Shown: positions 1-8,363 of the stretch, in pieces
Numbering within the stretch: position 1 is the stretch's first letter
How the letters are laid out: each line of letters starts with the position of its first letter
DNA from: G963662655 sp963666875
GTDB lineage: Bacteria; Cloacimonadota; Cloacimonadia; Cloacimonadales; JAIOQZ01
NCBI GenBank assembly: GCA_963666875.2
Contig: CAXXPU010000016.1
Location: 1 to 64,000 of the forward strand
Reading direction: 5' to 3'
DNA length: 64,000 bases
The notes under the pieces: model-generated
The model's input: only the letters and a program-made list of their open reading frames with translations
Databases searched by the model: none
What the model was told of the DNA's origin: nothing
Program-made: the position numbers and the translations under genes

Positions 1-1
1 G

Positions 2-289
2 ATCCGCATCGTCAAGGCCGACGAGGTGCACCTGGTGCTGAACCTTACCACACGTTTCGAGGATCTTCGGGAGATCGTCAAGAGTTTCAGCATTATCAAT
101 TTCACCGGAATGCTCTTCACGAGGCTGGACGAATCGACCATCTTCGGAGACATGTACAATCTGGCTATCGAATTCGATAAACCGATATCATACCTTTGTC
201 ATGGACAGGATATCCCCGAGGATATCGTTCTGGCGGATCGCAAGGAACTGGCAATGACGATTTTGAGAGGAAAATATGGAGTTCTTTAA
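2..289 (+). CDS. flhF: FlhF, flagellar SRP-type GTPase (C-terminal fragment)
   Basis: This is the C-terminal ~95 residues of an SRP-family GTPase; the gene starts before the window and is open at the left edge. The visible part has the G4-like segment TRLDESTIFG, where a TKLDE-type motif is expected, followed by the conserved pattern KPISYLCHGQDIPEDI. That matches FlhF, which places the flagellum at the cell pole, rather than Ffh or FtsY, because no M domain follows. The stop at 287-289 overlaps the start of the MinD-like gene downstream by 14 bases, the usual flhF-flhG arrangement. The N-terminal basic region and P-loop lie outside the window, so the assignment rests on the C-terminus and the neighbour. 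Confidence 0.85.
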   Translation: MRIVKADEVHLVLNLTTRFEDLREIVKSFSIINFTGMLFTRLDESTIFGDMYNLAIEFDKPISYLCHGQDIPEDIVLADRKELAMTILRGKYGVL

Positions 290-1387
290 CGAAGCGAAGA
301 AATTGCAATCGTTATCGCAAACCAAACCGGGACAGCAACATGCGCGGATGATCTGTATCACCAGCGGCAAGGGTGGCGTCGGAAAGAGCAACTTTATCCT
401 AAACATGGCGATCGCTATGTCGATAAGAAACAAAAAGGGTGTTGTTGATCGATGCCGACATGAACCTGTCCAACCTGGACATTCTGCTGGGCATCTATCC
501 GCAGTACTCGATAAAGAATCTGCTGGACGATATCGTCAATGTGGAAGACCTGCTGGTCGAAGGGCCCAAGGGCGTAAAAATCCTGCCGGCCTCCTCGGGT
601 GATATCAACGTGGCGAGGAACGCGAAGAAGATTCAGCAGTCGCTGATCCAGGCGCTCAACGAGCTGAAGCCGAAATTCGATTATATCCTGATCGATACCG
701 GCGCCGGCATCAGCGAATACACGATGGACTTCGTATATTCATCGGACAAGGTGATAGTCGTCACCACGCCGGAACCGACCGCGATCACGGACGCGTACGC
801 CCTGATCAAGATGCTGTTCTACCACAGCCGGAATCCGGATATCTCGGTGGTGATCAACATGACCCAGTCCGAAAAAGAAGGGAAAGTGATCTACGAGAAG
901 ATCAGTCAGATCCTCAGTCACTTTCTCAATAAACAGGTTCGGTTTCTGGGCAGTATATTGACGGACAAGAATCTGCCGGACGCCGTGAAAGACCAGACGC
1001 CCCGTGATCATCAAGCATCCGCGCGCCACATCTTCCGCGGCGATCCACAATATCGCGATCCAGATTCTGAAAGAGGACAAGAAGGAATTGACGGCGAGAA
1101 TCAGACTGAAGGCTTTCATCAGAGGCATTTCTCTCATCATGTTCTTCGTGTCCTTTTTCAACAACTACCTGTTCTTCTACGTTCCGCTTCTCGATGCCCT
1201 CTTCCGTGGTCTGATCACCTACGTCGTTACCGCGATCGTCCTGCACGTCATTGTTATGGTCTGGCGTTTCTCTTTCAGCCCGACCGAATGGAAATTGATC
1301 ATCGACGGCAAACCCGAAGAATCCGAAAAAGAGATTTTCAAGGAAGGAAGATCGACACATAAAAAAGATCTTCCAGGCAATGCTTGA
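276..1387 (+). pseudogene. flhG: FlhG/MinD-like ATPase split by two single-base insertions
   Basis: ParA/MinD-family ATPase, partner of FlhF in controlling flagellar number and placement. It starts at ATG 276 after the ribosome site GAGAGG. Frame 3 carries the deviant Walker A motif SGKGGVGKS. Reading continues in frame 1 from about 439 (VLLIDADMNLSN, then the Walker B-like LIDTGAG) and in frame 2 from about 1004 (HPRATSSAAIHNIA, the usual FlhG end). Removing one G from the GGG run at 437-439 and one C from the CCCC run at 1000-1003 restores a single frame of about 369 residues. Both changes are homopolymer insertions, so sequencing error is at least as likely as real decay. After the normal FlhG end come about 100 extra residues with two hydrophobic segments (about 1110-1275), which is unusual. 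The 256 bp after the stop, up to 1643, hold no gene I can support. Confidence 0.8.
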
Positions 1388-1643
1388 CCCTAATCCGTTT
1401 CCAGAACTGCATTTCCTGAATCCGGTTTTTTTCACCCTTTAATATTGAGTGCGTTTTACAAGAAAAATATTCCGTTTCAATTAAAAATGCTTTGACAACC
1501 TTTTCACGCCATTCCAGATTTGGGATTACACATAAACGGGCAAAAAATCGGTTTGCTCGTGCGTGTGTTCGGTTAGTGTAGCACTGTTTCCCGTCATAAC
1601 ATGGTTCTTTTAAAAGGTTAGTCACGTATTCATGGAGGAATTA

Positions 1644-3893
1644 ATGAAACGGATTTCATTCACAGCACTCATTCTCATTTTTATCGGCACTCTCCTGTGT
1701 ACAACTCTCGAAGTTGGTATCAATTCGCCGTATCAAACCATCAACGCAGCGATTCAAGCAGCAGTTCCGGGAGACGTCGTTCGTGTCCACGATGGGACCT
1801 ATCAGGAAAGCCTGACGATCGATAAGCGTATCACGATTCTCAGTGATTACTATTACGATCATGATCCGTCCCACATCGAGGATACCACGATCAACGGTTC
1901 CAGTTCTGAAGTGGCTGTATTGTTCGATGCAAAAGAATCGAATGTAACGGTCGCGTTCGCCGGGTTTACCGTGATTGGTCGCGACAGCGCGATCAAGCTT
2001 CAGGCAAACAGCGAAGTGGACGTTCAGGTGATGTTCTGCGAACTCCACGCGCAGGCAACAAACGATGCCGAGATCGTTCAGGCGATGGCGACGACTTCTC
2101 TGAATATCAGAAACAGTCGGATGGGCTCATCCGACGGCAATGGTATTCATGCTGATGGCGCCGATCTGACCGTTTACAAATGCGAAATCGGCAACAACGA
2201 CGGTTACGGCATTATGTTCGACGGCAACGGCACGGCGCAGCTCGATGTCGAGCGCTCGGTGCTTTACAGCAACGGCGTCGGTATCGACGTTCGTTCGTCG
2301 CTGTCTTCGGCAAAGCTGAACAATGTAACGATCGCAGACAACCAGACAGGCGTTAAGCTTCATTCCGGCGATCTCCTCGTAAGCAATTCGATCGTGTATG
2401 ACAACAGCACCCAGCTTCAGCATCTCGGCGGCACATACTCGATCACCTACACCGATATCGAAGGTGGACATACGGGCGACGGCAATATCGACCACGATCC
2501 GCTCTTCGATCCGGGCGACAACGGCACCTACGACCTTCGTTGGGATCAGTACGGCAAGAGTCCCTGTATCGACGCAGGCGACAGATATGCCGTCGCAGAC
2601 GCGGATGGAACGCCCTGCGATATGGGCGCTTACCCGGCAGTCCCTCACCGCTTCGATGTCTGGGGATTCCCGAGAACCGATCAGAACGCCGGCTGGAGGT
2701 GGTTCTGCCTTCCCGCGCTGGACAACGTCCTGAATAATCCGGTGCAGAATACCGGTGAAGCGCTTTTCGGCGGGATGATCGATCTGGATATCCTGGATCA
2801 GGTGAAATGGCCAACCGCCAGCGGACTGGAATCGATCAGCCTGGTGGACCACGACTGGACCAATCTCGATCATGTCGTGAACTCTGTACAGGGCTACAAG
2901 ATTCACATGAACGAGAACGCAACCAGCAACTATTACCTGGAAGTGCCGGGATTCAATCCCGCGTTCAATACTGTGATCGAGCTTGACCAGAACGAGGACA
3001 ACTGGGTGGGTTACTTCCTTCCCGAGACGCGCCTCGCGGTCGATCTCTTCGACAGTATCAAGAACAACGTGAACTGGATCAAGGCACAGCGTTGGGCACT
3101 GAGTCGAATCGATGGAGAGTGGGTCGGTGATACGGATGTATCGCTGGACTATGGCGACATGGTCATCATCTCCGTCAAACAGACTTGCAATTTCCAGTGG
3201 GATACGGATGCACAGGTCACAGACCCCTCAGTCTATCCGTTCCCCGAGCATTTCGAGTATGTTGAGAAAGCGGAGTACGTTCCTTTCTTCGTCGAATACA
3301 CACCAGTATTCGAGAATGAAGAGATCGCTGTTGTGATCGATGGCGAAGTGAAAGGCGCCGCAGTTGTTTTCGAGTGCCTTACCCAGGTAAACGGTTATCT
3401 TGCCGATGACGATGAAGATGGATACGAAGGAGGTTCACACATGGGAGAAGTTGACTTTATCATTTGGTGCCCGGTTCGCGGCGAAACCAGAAAAATAGAC
3501 GATTATTATGTATATAACGAATCGCTTCGTCGGGTCGTCCACAGCGATATCGATATCTCGGACAATCGTGATTACTACTATGTTTCATTCGACGAGGAAT
3601 CGGTGATCGATGCGCCGCCGGCAATGGCTCTGACGCATTATCCGAATCCGTTCAACCCCGAAACCACCATCAGCTACACCCTCGATCACGAAGACGAGGT
3701 GGCTGTTGACATCTACAACGTTCGTGGTCAGAAGGTGCGTACGCTCGTTCGCGGAAGCCAGAACGAAGGTTCCTACCAGGTTACCTGGTCGGGCGATGAT
3801 TCGACCGGTCAGCCGGTTGCTTCCGGTGTCTATTTCTGCCGCCTCAAATCCGGCGAAGAGACACTCGTCCGCAAGATGATGCTGATGAAATAA
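1644..3893 (+). CDS. Secreted right-handed beta-helix protein with C-terminal sorting-type domain
   Basis: A 749-residue exported protein. An in-frame ATG exists at 1632, but the ribosome site GGAGGA (1634-1639) lies inside that extension, so 1644 is the start. Residues 1-20 are a signal peptide (MKRISFTALILIFIGTLLC). Residues ~27-330 look like a pectate-lyase-type beta-helix, with the opening pattern YQTINAAIQAAVPGDVV and later short strand repeats. A middle region (~330-650) contains Trp-rich stretches resembling ones in the giant protein at 40855-49761. The last ~85 residues begin YPNPFNPETTISYTL and end GVYFCRLKSGEETL, the beta-sandwich domain seen on FCB-group secreted proteins and related to the FlgD Ig-like fold. 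Inferred location: outer surface or medium. No catalytic residues are evident and the ligand is unknown. Confidence 0.85.
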   Translation: MKRISFTALILIFIGTLLCTTLEVGINSPYQTINAAIQAAVPGDVVRVHDGTYQESLTIDKRITILSDYYYDHDPSHIEDTTINGSSSEVAVLFDAKESNVTVAFAGFTVIGRDSAIKLQANSEVDVQVMFCELHAQATNDAEIVQAMATTSLNIRNSRMGSSDGNGIHADGADLTVYKCEIGNNDGYGIMFDGNGTAQLDVERSVLYSNGVGIDVRSSLSSAKLNNVTIADNQTGVKLHSGDLLVSNSIVYDNSTQLQHLGGTYSITYTDIEGGHTGDGNIDHDPLFDPGDNGTYDLRWDQYGKSPCIDAGDRYAVADADGTPCDMGAYPAVPHRFDVWGFPRTDQNAGWRWFCLPALDNVLNNPVQNTGEALFGGMIDLDILDQVKWPTASGLESISLVDHDWTNLDHVVNSVQGYKIHMNENATSNYYLEVPGFNPAFNTVIELDQNEDNWVGYFLPETRLAVDLFDSIKNNVNWIKAQRWALSRIDGEWVGDTDVSLDYGDMVIISVKQTCNFQWDTDAQVTDPSVYPFPEHFEYVEKAEYVPFFVEYTPVFENEEIAVVIDGEVKGAAVVFECLTQVNGYLADDDEDGYEGGSHMGEVDFIIWCPVRGETRKIDDYYVYNESLRRVVHSDIDISDNRDYYYVSFDEESVIDAPPAMALTHYPNPFNPETTISYTLDHEDEVAVDIYNVRGQKVRTLVRGSQNEGSYQVTWSGDDSTGQPVASGVYFCRLKSGEETLVRKMMLMK

Positions 3894-3975
3894 TTACGGC
3901 TTCCGATAAATCGGAAACGAAATAGTTAAACGCCGTAATCCCGATTCATCGGGATTGCGTTCGTAGGATATTCAA

Positions 3976-4010
3976 GGGATACCGTTTGTAACGGCGGTAT
4001 CCCTTTGTCT
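3976..4010 (+). terminator. Rho-independent terminator after the beta-helix gene
   Basis: GGGATACCG (3976-3984) pairs perfectly with CGGTATCCC (3995-4003) and is followed by the T-rich tail TTTGTCTATTTG. It lies 83 bp after the stop of the secreted beta-helix gene, in the right direction. Confidence 0.75.
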
Positions 4011-4073
4011 ATTTGTTCTGGTTCTGAATGTGTAATTGGTTATTGTGGGAAGCAAGCCCTCGTAGCGGTATAG

Positions 4074-4113
4074 CTTCTGAATGTGCTGAGTGAAACGAGG
4101 CTCTTCTGAATGT
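4074..4113 (-). repeat. Copy 1 of the dispersed ACATTCRGAAG repeat
   Basis: Forty bases starting CTTCTGAATGT and ending CTTCTGAATGT. Read on the minus strand the unit is ACATTCAGAAG, then a ~18-base core with TTCACTCAGC, then ACATTCAGAAG again. The copy at 24656-24695 has the same ends and nearly the same core. Confidence 0.65.
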
Positions 4114-4141
4114 TATACCGGAAGTGGAAGAGATAAAATCA

Positions 4142-4177
4142 ACACTCGGAAGAGTTGCTTCGCAACACATTCGGAAG
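4142..4177 (+). repeat. Copy 2 of the dispersed ACATTCRGAAG repeat
   Basis: Thirty-six bases from ACACTCGGAAG to ACATTCGGAAG. The core GTTGCTTCGCAAC is itself a perfect hairpin (GTTGC/GCAAC). It lies in opposite orientation to copy 1, so the pair forms a larger inverted arrangement. Confidence 0.6.
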
Positions 4178-4231
4178 TAGATTTCTCGGGGAACGCCGCT
4201 CGAAGTCGTGAAATCGACGGAACCAAGAAAA

Positions 4232-5335
4232 CTATTCGGTCAACGGCATCTCCTTCACGAAGCCGGTCAAACCGAAAACAGGATGACCGACATATCCATA
4301 CAGAATGATGGAATCGCCATTCAATGCTGCGTGTGGAAGCATCAGATTCTTCGGATCGAAGGACTCGAGAAGCTCGAGGGACCCATCTTCTTTGACCTTG
4401 TGGATGGTGATCAGCGATGTCAGCTTAGGCTTCTCAACGGTTTTCTGCGCTCCCAGAATAAGAGTCTCGCCGTTACGATCCAGGAAATCGACCACGTATC
4501 CCTTATACGGTATCAGCACTGGTGTCGCGTTGTCATCGACAAGATACAGCAGATTGTCCGAAGGGATCGGGCCGGAATCGGATGGGTCCATCAGCGCGAC
4601 CAGCTTGTGGCTTCCCCAGTACATGTAGTCGAAATCGAGTTCGCAATCGAAGCCGGAAATGGTTTCCCGCGCGGTTTCTTCGCGGTTCACGATATCGAGT
4701 TCCGCGATCGTGAGTTCGCCATCGGAATACATGGCCGCAATCAATATGCCCGATCTATCGAAAGAAGGTCTGCAATAATCGATTCTCCGATCGTAAATCA
4801 ATGGATCTTCGTTCAAGCCGTCGTTGGTGAATGTGAAGATCACGAGCTCGTCAGGATTGAAAACGATTAGCGTACCCATTTCATCCAGCAAGAACAGGTC
4901 GGTGTTCAGCATACCGTCGGTGTTGGCGAACACGTTGCGATAAAGCTCGTTGCCGCTTCGGTCGATGTGCAGCAATTCATACCGGTACCGGTTGGGTCCC
5001 AGGAAGCATTGCAGCGTCAGCCAGTATCCGCTCTCCGATTCGGCGCACTGCTTGATGATATTCAGCGAGTCGGTCGGAATGGCGATCTTGCCCATAAGGT
5101 TCCAGTCCTGATCGAAACGATAGATAGCGGCTTCGGAATTGAGATTCCCGAAATCATTGGTGCTGGTGATTGCGTCAAACGTGCCATCATCCTGCGGATA
5201 GACGCCATAAACCATTGTGTTGGCCTGACGACCTACCAGTCGATAGGGTGCATCTTCCAAAATCGGGTGGTCGCACGCGACGAGAATCAGAATGCAAGAT
5301 AAAAGTGGGAGTAGTTTCGCGATCATCGATTTCAT
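4232..5335 (-). CDS. Putative lipoprotein, unknown function
   Basis: A 367-residue protein with a lipoprotein signal: a hydrophobic segment ending in the lipobox LVAC, with Cys21 as the lipidation site. The +2 residue is Asp, which in E. coli favours retention at the inner membrane; whether that rule holds here is unknown. The start at 5335 is preceded by AAGGAGC at good spacing. The body is beta-rich, with repeating segments such as IYRFDQDWNLMGKIAIP and LLDEMGTLIVFNPDEL that suggest a beta-propeller of five or six blades. That is a reading of the pattern, not a family match. It lies 70 bp downstream of hemW on the same strand but has its own promoter-like sequence at 5361-5390. I do not recognise a specific function. 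Confidence 0.75.
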   Translation of the reverse strand: MKSMIAKLLPLLSCILILVACDHPILEDAPYRLVGRQANTMVYGVYPQDDGTFDAITSTNDFGNLNSEAAIYRFDQDWNLMGKIAIPTDSLNIIKQCAESESGYWLTLQCFLGPNRYRYELLHIDRSGNELYRNVFANTDGMLNTDLFLLDEMGTLIVFNPDELVIFTFTNDGLNEDPLIYDRRIDYCRPSFDRSGILIAAMYSDGELTIAELDIVNREETARETISGFDCELDFDYMYWGSHKLVALMDPSDSGPIPSDNLLYLVDDNATPVLIPYKGYVVDFLDRNGETLILGAQKTVEKPKLTSLITIHKVKEDGSLELLESFDPKNLMLPHAALNGDSIILYGYVGHPVFGLTGFVKEMPLTE

Positions 5336-5360
5336 ATACTGCTCCTTATGCTCGGTTCAA

Positions 5361-5390
5361 TCAATATGATGCAAGGTATATAATTGTCAA
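5361..5390 (-). promoter_or_regulatory. Sigma70-like promoter for the lipoprotein gene
   Basis: On the minus strand, TTGACA (5390-5385) is followed by an 18-base spacer and TATTGA (5366-5361). This places transcription start about 20 bases before the ATG at 5335. The -35 box is consensus; the -10 box is weaker. Confidence 0.45.
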
Positions 5391-5405
5391 GCGTTTTGCG
5401 ATATT

Positions 5406-6512
5406 TCAGAGCAGCATACCGATGATTTCGTTCGATACGAAGTAGCCTTTGGGTAGAAGGTGCAGAAATCCGCCGATGATCTGGATGTAGCCGTCGTGAA
5501 GCAATCGAACCATCTGCGGTTCTTTGTCCTTCAGCAGATTGCGCTGGAACCGGGCGGTATATTCTTCGAGATCGAGTCCTTGCGTCGTTCGCAGACTGAG
5601 CAGAATCATCTCCTGGCGAAGCTCTTCCGGGAACAGCTCGATCGCGTTGGGCATGATGTATTCTTTCCGGATATCCTCGCTGTAAGCCTGGATGTCCTTG
5701 GGATTGGTATAGCGCCTGTGTTCGACGAATCCCGAAGCGCCGGCGCCAAGCCCGAGGTAATCGACACCCTTCCAGTATGACGTGTTGTGCCGACTGTGGA
5801 ATCCCTTCTTCGCGAAGTTGGATATCTCGTACTGCCGATAGCTTTCGATGGTAAGTTTCTCTTGCAGCGCGAAATAGAAATCCGCCACAAGGTCGTCTTC
5901 CGGCAGCTTGGTACCGAACATGGGTGCGTCGGGCTCCAGGCTGAGGTTGTATATAGAGACGTGTTCAGGCTGGATTTCCACCACTCGTTTAAGGTTGTGC
6001 CGGATGTCGTCCATGGTTTGCCCGGGAAGCCCGTACATCAGGTCGATAGAGAGATTGTCGAATCCCGCGTTACGCAGATTGTCGATCGTCTTTTCCGCCT
6101 GACAGGTATCGTGCAGTCGTCCCAGCAGCTTCAGTTCGCGATCGATGAAGGATTGCACACCCAGACTCACCCGATTGAACAGCGCGCGGTAGTCCTGAAA
6201 CGGCGATGCGACAACCGCCGGGTTCATCTCGATGGTGATTTCTGCGTCGTCGTTGTAGTCGAAACGCGAAAGAATGGCGGAGAAATCATCGGGCGTCAGC
6301 AGCGACGGTGTTCCGCCGCCGAAATAGATGGTATCGGGCTGGATATCGTATCGGTCTTGAAAGAGTTCGATCTCATGCTGGAGCGTAGAGAGGTAATCCT
6401 GTTTCAGTTTGAGAAAACTGCGCTTCTCGATCGGGACGGAGTAGAAGGAACAATATCCGCATTTCCTTTTGCAGAAGGGAATGTGGATATAGACGTTCCG
6501 GATCGGTTTCAT
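5406..6512 (-). CDS. hemW: HemW-like radical SAM protein (heme chaperone family)
   Basis: A 368-residue member of the oxygen-independent coproporphyrinogen oxidase-like family. Near the N-terminus is the radical SAM cluster motif FCKRKCGYC (Cys14, Cys18, Cys21), then FGGGTPS, which contributes to SAM binding. Length and the absence of a fourth cysteine immediately after the cluster motif fit HemW (formerly annotated HemN-like), a heme-binding chaperone, rather than true HemN. Upstream in-frame ATG codons would add over 100 Arg-rich residues read through lepB in another frame, so I place the start at 6512. That ATG overlaps the lepB stop in the four-base junction ATGA, indicating translational coupling. 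No other heme genes are in the window. Confidence 0.88.
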   Translation of the reverse strand: MKPIRNVYIHIPFCKRKCGYCSFYSVPIEKRSFLKLKQDYLSTLQHEIELFQDRYDIQPDTIYFGGGTPSLLTPDDFSAILSRFDYNDDAEITIEMNPAVVASPFQDYRALFNRVSLGVQSFIDRELKLLGRLHDTCQAEKTIDNLRNAGFDNLSIDLMYGLPGQTMDDIRHNLKRVVEIQPEHVSIYNLSLEPDAPMFGTKLPEDDLVADFYFALQEKLTIESYRQYEISNFAKKGFHSRHNTSYWKGVDYLGLGAGASGFVEHRRYTNPKDIQAYSEDIRKEYIMPNAIELFPEELRQEMILLSLRTTQGLDLEEYTARFQRNLLKDKEPQMVRLLHDGYIQIIGGFLHLLPKGYFVSNEIIGMLL

Positions 6513-7345
6513 CGGATCAGATTGAAAAATCGCTCCCAGCGTATGCGGGACGGCGGTTTCTTGCCCTGGTTCATCAGTTTCATTACGTAGGCATATTCGT
6601 TCATGTTCTTGATAGGTTCTTCGCCAATCGAGAAGAAGATCAGCAGCGGCGTCCCAGTGATGCACCTTCGATCGAGGAATCCCCAGTAGCGGCTGTCCAG
6701 ACTGCGGTCGCGGTTGTCGCCCAGCACGAAGTAGCTGCCTTCGGGGACGATCACCGGACCGAAGTTGTCGCGCGTGCCCATCTCCTGTCCTTCGTACTGA
6801 CCGAAATTGACGTCGGCGCCGGGGTATTCGCCGCGGCTCCACAGGATCGGTTTCTCGATCAACTCACCCTGCCGGTTTCTGCCCATCCAGTTTTGAGGAT
6901 CGACGTGCTGCTCGTAGTCACGGATCATCGGCTCGCCGTTGACATAGACCCGCTGATCGACCACGATCACGCTGTCGCCCGGCATACCGATCACACGCTT
7001 CACGACGTTCTTCGGCGCGTGATAAGCGAAGAACTTGCTGTCGTGGTTCCAGTAGATTGGTCCCAGCAGGCGGGTGTAGTTCTCCGGCGGCTGCGGTTCG
7101 ACCGGGTCGGCCGGATAACGGAAGGTTACGATGTCCTCCCACTCCGGGTCCGAAAGCAGGAAACCGAGCTTGTTCGCCACCAGGTAGTCGCCGATGAGCA
7201 TGGTCGATTCCATGGACGACGAGGGGATCATGAAGTTCTGAAACGTGTAGTTGCGGATGATCATCGCCACGACGAACGCGAACAGTAGCGCCTCGACGTA
7301 GTCCTGAACGATATTCTTCTTACGCTGGATTTTCTTTTTTCTCAT
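6509..7345 (-). CDS. lepB: Signal peptidase I
   Basis: Cleaves signal peptides of exported proteins at the outer face of the inner membrane. The 278-residue protein has a single N-terminal membrane segment (about residues 17-36) and the nucleophile motif IPSSSMEST with Ser44. It then has the general-base Lys in VKRVIGMPGDS and the box E motif GDNRDRSLDSRYWG. I chose ATG 7345 because the longer frame to 7432 adds 29 residues with no support. There is an insertion of ~50 residues between the Lys region and box E, common in FCB-group enzymes. It precedes hemW with a four-base overlap, which looks like simple co-transcription. The abundance of exported proteins in this window fits its role. Confidence 0.92.
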   Translation of the reverse strand: MRKKKIQRKKNIVQDYVEALLFAFVVAMIIRNYTFQNFMIPSSSMESTMLIGDYLVANKLGFLLSDPEWEDIVTFRYPADPVEPQPPENYTRLLGPIYWNHDSKFFAYHAPKNVVKRVIGMPGDSVIVVDQRVYVNGEPMIRDYEQHVDPQNWMGRNRQGELIEKPILWSRGEYPGADVNFGQYEGQEMGTRDNFGPVIVPEGSYFVLGDNRDRSLDSRYWGFLDRRCITGTPLLIFFSIGEEPIKNMNEYAYVMKLMNQGKKPPSRIRWERFFNLIR

Positions 7346-7441
7346 ATATGTACCCGATATCCAAACGCATTTGCGAATGACTCGTGTCAAGAAAAACGTG
7401 ATGCGGGATTGAGGGGGATTTCTTGATCGCATAGAAAACGA

Positions 7442-7470
7442 TTGACAGCAAACATATTCATGTTGATATT
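7442..7470 (+). promoter_or_regulatory. Candidate promoter of the GHKL/STAS/PIN cassette
   Basis: A consensus TTGACA at 7442-7447 is followed by a 17-base spacer and TGATAT (7465-7470), or 19 bases and TATTCA. Transcription would start close to 7478, and GAAGG at 7485-7489 serves the ATG at 7496. Base composition becomes AT-rich at this point. Confidence 0.45.
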
Positions 7471-7495
7471 CATTGCATGATGAAGAAGGTATAGA

Positions 7496-8353
7496 ATGGA
7501 CATATACACCTTGAGTTCAGTAAATCCAGATTATTATGGTTATTCGCAAATAATTATGCTGTATCATAGCTATCGAAACGCTGAGTTCGAGCAAGTACAA
7601 ATCAAGATCAATCAATGGTTCAATGCAAGCTTGTGTTCTTGTTTGGGTAGTATCCTCGATCTGATCCAGAGTAATTATAATGATGTTTACTTCTCGTTTG
7701 ATGATGATCGTATTCGCTATACTATGCAAAGAAATGGATTCCTGCCTTATTATGGATACGACAAATTATCAGATGGCTATAATACGACCATAGGCTATAA
7801 GAAATTGCTACCTCAAGATGGTAAGTGCTTTTCGGAATATGTAAATGATCAGCTACTTTCAAGAAATGATTATCCAGAAAAGTCCGAGTTCTTAAAGCGC
7901 AGAATTCATGAATCCATATCAGAGATATTCTCAAATGCCAAACTCCATAGTGATACTATAAACATTTATGTTTGTGGTCAGTGTTTTAAGGGAAAGCATC
8001 AAATTGTTTTTACTCTAACAGATACCGGTATTGGGATCAAGGAAAGAGTGAATAATACACTAGGGACTAATTACGATTCAATTGATGCGATTAAGTGGGC
8101 GATAAAAGATAGGCACACAACAAAATGGGGAGTTCCTGGCGGGATTGGGCTTTCAATCTTGACAGAATACATCAATGAGAACAATGGCATTTTCCAGATT
8201 ATAAGCGATGATGGATTCTATGAGCTAAAAGATCAGAAGGAAGAATTTCGGAAATTCGACTTGCCATTTCCGGGAACGGTTGTGACATTGGTTTTTCGAA
8301 TGGATGATGAAGACGTTAGGCATTTTGATGACAATGATGCTTTCCCATATTGA
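7496..8353 (+). CDS. GHKL-type (histidine-kinase-like) ATPase of a STAS/PIN cassette
   Basis: A 285-residue protein. The N-terminal ~125 residues match no family I recognise. The C-terminal half is a HATPase fold: N-box ESISEIFSNAKLHS (Glu143, Asn147), G1 box TDTGIGI (Asp176), and G2 box PGGIGLSIL (215-222). No phosphoacceptor histidine domain, receiver or membrane segment is visible. It is therefore more like the serine-kinase/anti-sigma type (SpoIIAB, RsbW) or a GHKL switch than a sensor kinase. The next gene, 10 bp on, is STAS-like, the usual partner of such kinases. Composition is clearly more AT-rich than flanking genes by eye, which suggests transfer. No sigma factor lies nearby, so the regulated output may be the PIN protein. 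Confidence 0.75.
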   Translation: MDIYTLSSVNPDYYGYSQIIMLYHSYRNAEFEQVQIKINQWFNASLCSCLGSILDLIQSNYNDVYFSFDDDRIRYTMQRNGFLPYYGYDKLSDGYNTTIGYKKLLPQDGKCFSEYVNDQLLSRNDYPEKSEFLKRRIHESISEIFSNAKLHSDTINIYVCGQCFKGKHQIVFTLTDTGIGIKERVNNTLGTNYDSIDAIKWAIKDRHTTKWGVPGGIGLSILTEYINENNGIFQIISDDGFYELKDQKEEFRKFDLPFPGTVVTLVFRMDDEDVRHFDDNDAFPY

Positions 8354-8363
8354 AGGAGAATAA

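Larger units (their letters stand above)
3894..4231. other. Non-coding gap with hairpins and dispersed repeats
   Basis: No supportable gene in 338 bp. It holds two short perfect hairpins, TTCCGAT/ATCGGAA at 3901-3916 and AATCCCGAT/ATCGGGATT at 3937-3956, then a terminator, then two copies of a dispersed repeat bounded by ACATTCRGAAG. The small open frame across 4090-4308 is made of this repeat and is not a credible protein. Confidence 0.7.

Noticed and set aside
4090..4308. A 72-residue plus-strand open frame
   Set aside because: It is formed by two copies of a dispersed non-coding repeat and by the antisense of the lipoprotein gene end.
5787..6590. A 267-residue plus-strand open frame
   Set aside because: It is antisense to hemW and the end of lepB; Val/Arg/Asp-rich with no domain.
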